Of a stretch of 20,647 nucleotides of DNA, positions 19,053 through 20,647 are shown piece by piece. The DNA lies in NCBI GenBank assembly GCA_001931905.2, contig MSJI02000703.1:33169-53815 (forward strand). Direction: 5' to 3'. The position numbers and the translations under genes are program-made. This DNA comes from Cladosporium sp. IMV 00045. Taxonomy: Eukaryota > Ascomycota > Dothideomycetes > Cladosporiales > Cladosporiaceae. The notes beneath the pieces were generated by a model, which searched no databases, was not told the origin of the DNA, and saw only the letters and a program-made list of their open reading frames with translations. Positions within the stretch are counted from its first letter, which is position 1. Each line of letters begins with the position of its first letter.

Positions 19053-20407
19053 CTAATGGCGCCATAGTCTTGCTCTTATTTCTAGACGGTCAACTCTCAT
19101 GCTCAGGAATGTATGCGTCGCCACCTTAGATTTGCTGGTGCGACGGCCGAAGCGTTCGTCTCGCTCTGTAAGTTGGACCTTAGAGCTCAGCGCTACTTGG
19201 GAGCGGGCTTTAGCCTTGCATTCCTTTTTAGTAAGCCACAATGTACCATGTGGTCGACAACAGAGTTCGTGTCTACGGTGAAGGATCGGCGCAGAACCAA
19301 AGAAACACCTCTGGCATGCATTGAATGGGCCCCGGCGATATTGCATAAACGACTTCCGGTACAGATGTGGAGCCTTCAAGATACCATCAGCTCCTCGCAT
19401 GTCACACTTCAAGCGGCTGGATGATGGTATCAACCAAGTGAGTTTTCTGCGCGATGCATCGCGGGAGAGAGCGTCACCCTTCCGCTTGCGAAGGAACGTT
19501 TGCAACCACCGCTTGAATTTATCTTGCAAGGCGGGGATGTCGTGCTGGCCGACCAGAAAGTCATGGAATGCCGCATCATCGGTAAGACAGTTGTAGAAGG
19601 AGCCTGTTCGCCAATCAAGAGCGTGAAGGGTCTTCAGTGGACTCTCATTCGGAACAATACCGGATGATGGTTTGAAAGGATGTCTTCAAAGCAGCGAACG
19701 TTCCGGTAGGGGCTGCAGACCCAGCAGGTTTCTCATGAGGTAAGTGTTGGACTCGTAGCCCGCCATCCAGCCGGTCAAGTTCTTCACAGCATCGACGGCC
19801 GCCTCCCATATTCCTTTACAGCATTCGCCGTATGCAGCCACAAGAGGAGCGCCGTACTCAAACATAGGAGCGGGATCCTGCCGGTAGATGCGAAGGCGAT
19901 GTGCAGAGCTCCAGCGATCGAAATGCAGCAACAGAAAAGCAGCACGACTGACGATTTAATAAGTTTGCCCGGCTCACTCGCTGCGAGCCTCGAAATGATA
20001 CCGATTGATTGCTGCGGCAGAGCAAGAAAACTGGGGTATCTTGTTTTGTCCATGAGGTAAAAGTGTGATCAACCTGGTCGGTCTGGCCTGACAAACCCAA
20101 GCGTTGCTAATCTCGCTCTCGGCAGGCGTGCGTGGCGGGCCCATTCATAACTGTGTTGCTTGCCTCGACATCCGTAATGCTTGATTTTCTTCCCATGTGT
20201 GAATTGCTTTCTCTTTATCGAGATCATATGGGAACCAGCCGAGTTGCAAAAGCCTACGGTCAGTGCCGTCAAAAGGTTTGGCATCGTTTTCAGTGGGAAC
20301 TTGGCCCTAAGGATGAGATGCTGTACGTAGGCGGCGATGCGCTCAGCGGTGTCGTAAGGTATGGGAAAAGCAGTACGATTTCTGTAGGCGGCCGCGGAGA
20401 CGCCCAA
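19053..20407 (-). pseudogene. Reverse-transcriptase-like (non-LTR type) 3' portion, minus strand, frameshifted
   Basis: On the minus strand, the piece 19686-19931 reads R-W-S-S-A-H-R-L-R-I-Y-R-Q and A-P-M-F-E-Y-G-A-P-L-V, as in the thumb region after a LINE reverse-transcriptase core, then N-L-L-G-L-Q-P-L-P-E-R. After frameshifts near 19650-19700 the reading resumes as E-S-P-L-K-T-L-H-A-L-D-W-R-T-G-S-F and runs to the stop at 19053. It contains M-Q-Y-R-R-G-P-F and a C..C..H-R-R-H-E-L-C-C cluster like the C-terminal zinc knuckle of such elements. The part nearer 20407 (K-H-Y-G-C-R-G-K-Q, R-A-R-L-A-T-L-G-F) is plausible upstream sequence of the same gene but much weaker. The core catalytic motif is not visible. 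Assignment is by resemblance only. Confidence 0.5.
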
Positions 20408-20647
20408 ATCATACTAATGTTTAAAGAGGTAGTACACCCCAATAAAGTCATCCCAGGTAACCTACTTGTATCGAATTGCGCGTCGCTGCTCGTTCTCCTG
20501 ACAACAATGGCATGGCTCGCCGCAACGAGGTTGATGCCTCGAACTATAGAAGCGAACGAGACAAACAGTAAGCTTCGTCGTTTATGTCAGCCTGGGCATT
20601 CGAGCCCCGATCTCTCTGGGCTACATACCTCGTTCGTTTCTTTACAT
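20408..20647. other. No recognisable gene at right edge
   Basis: No motif-bearing frame was found. A short GGGC-loop-GCCC hairpin around TTCGA (about 20594-20608) recalls a tRNA T-arm but lacks the rest of a tRNA. Confidence 0.35.

Noticed and set aside
20590..20610. Possible tRNA or SINE B-box around TTCGA
   Set aside because: The flanking G and C positions do not fit the B-box consensus, and no A-box, anticodon arm or acceptor stem can be drawn.

Overview
The window looks like a subtelomeric or other repeat-rich accessory region of a filamentous ascomycete (Pezizomycotina). The evidence is telomere-linked RecQ-type helicase (TLH-like) genes, a fungal hAT DNA transposon, Tad1-type LINE remains, a kinesin-light-chain-type TPR array, a short TTAGGG tract, and in-frame stops that nearly all fit C-to-T changes at CpA (TAG/TAA where Gln or Trp is expected). 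That pattern is typical of repeat-induced point mutation (RIP). Almost every gene is a pseudogene. No tRNA, rRNA or CRISPR was found.

Layout. 1-390: 3' end of an OrsD/TLH-family gene that stops before any helicase. 497-5443: TLH-1, about 1,650 codons in one unshifted frame, broken by 22 stops (21 TAG, 1 TAA). 5444-6690: non-coding DNA with a telomere-like tract, several short repeats and an orphan OrsD zinc finger (6084-6212). 6692-10885: TLH-2, largely intact for 3.5 kb and then heavily mutated. It is cut in its C-terminal Cys region by a 3.0-kb hAT element (10886-13905). 14199-14656: start of a fungal repeat-family gene of unknown function, followed by the 3' end of a LINE (14657-15798). 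16.0-18.5 kb: decayed unrecognised sequence, a TPR fragment on the minus strand, then a TPR array on the plus strand. 19.05-20.4 kb: decayed reverse-transcriptase-like sequence on the minus strand.

Main idea. Between the OrsD-type zinc finger and the RecQ helicase, the TLH-type genes carry what looks like a tyrosine-recombinase catalytic signature. TLH-1 and TLH-2 show box-I Arg, Lys, box-II Arg and His-x8-Tyr. The 5'-truncated remnant at 1-390 retains only the box-II Arg and His-x8-Tyr. The His-to-Tyr spacing is identical in all three, and TLH-1 even reads G-H-S there. If correct, these are not just helicases: they would be zinc finger + recombinase + helicase fusions, which fits a self-mobilising or telomere-recombining element. 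A perfect 10-bp inverted repeat with a 5-bp core, built like a recombinase site, lies between the two TLH genes. All of this is inferred by eye and needs profile or structure comparison.
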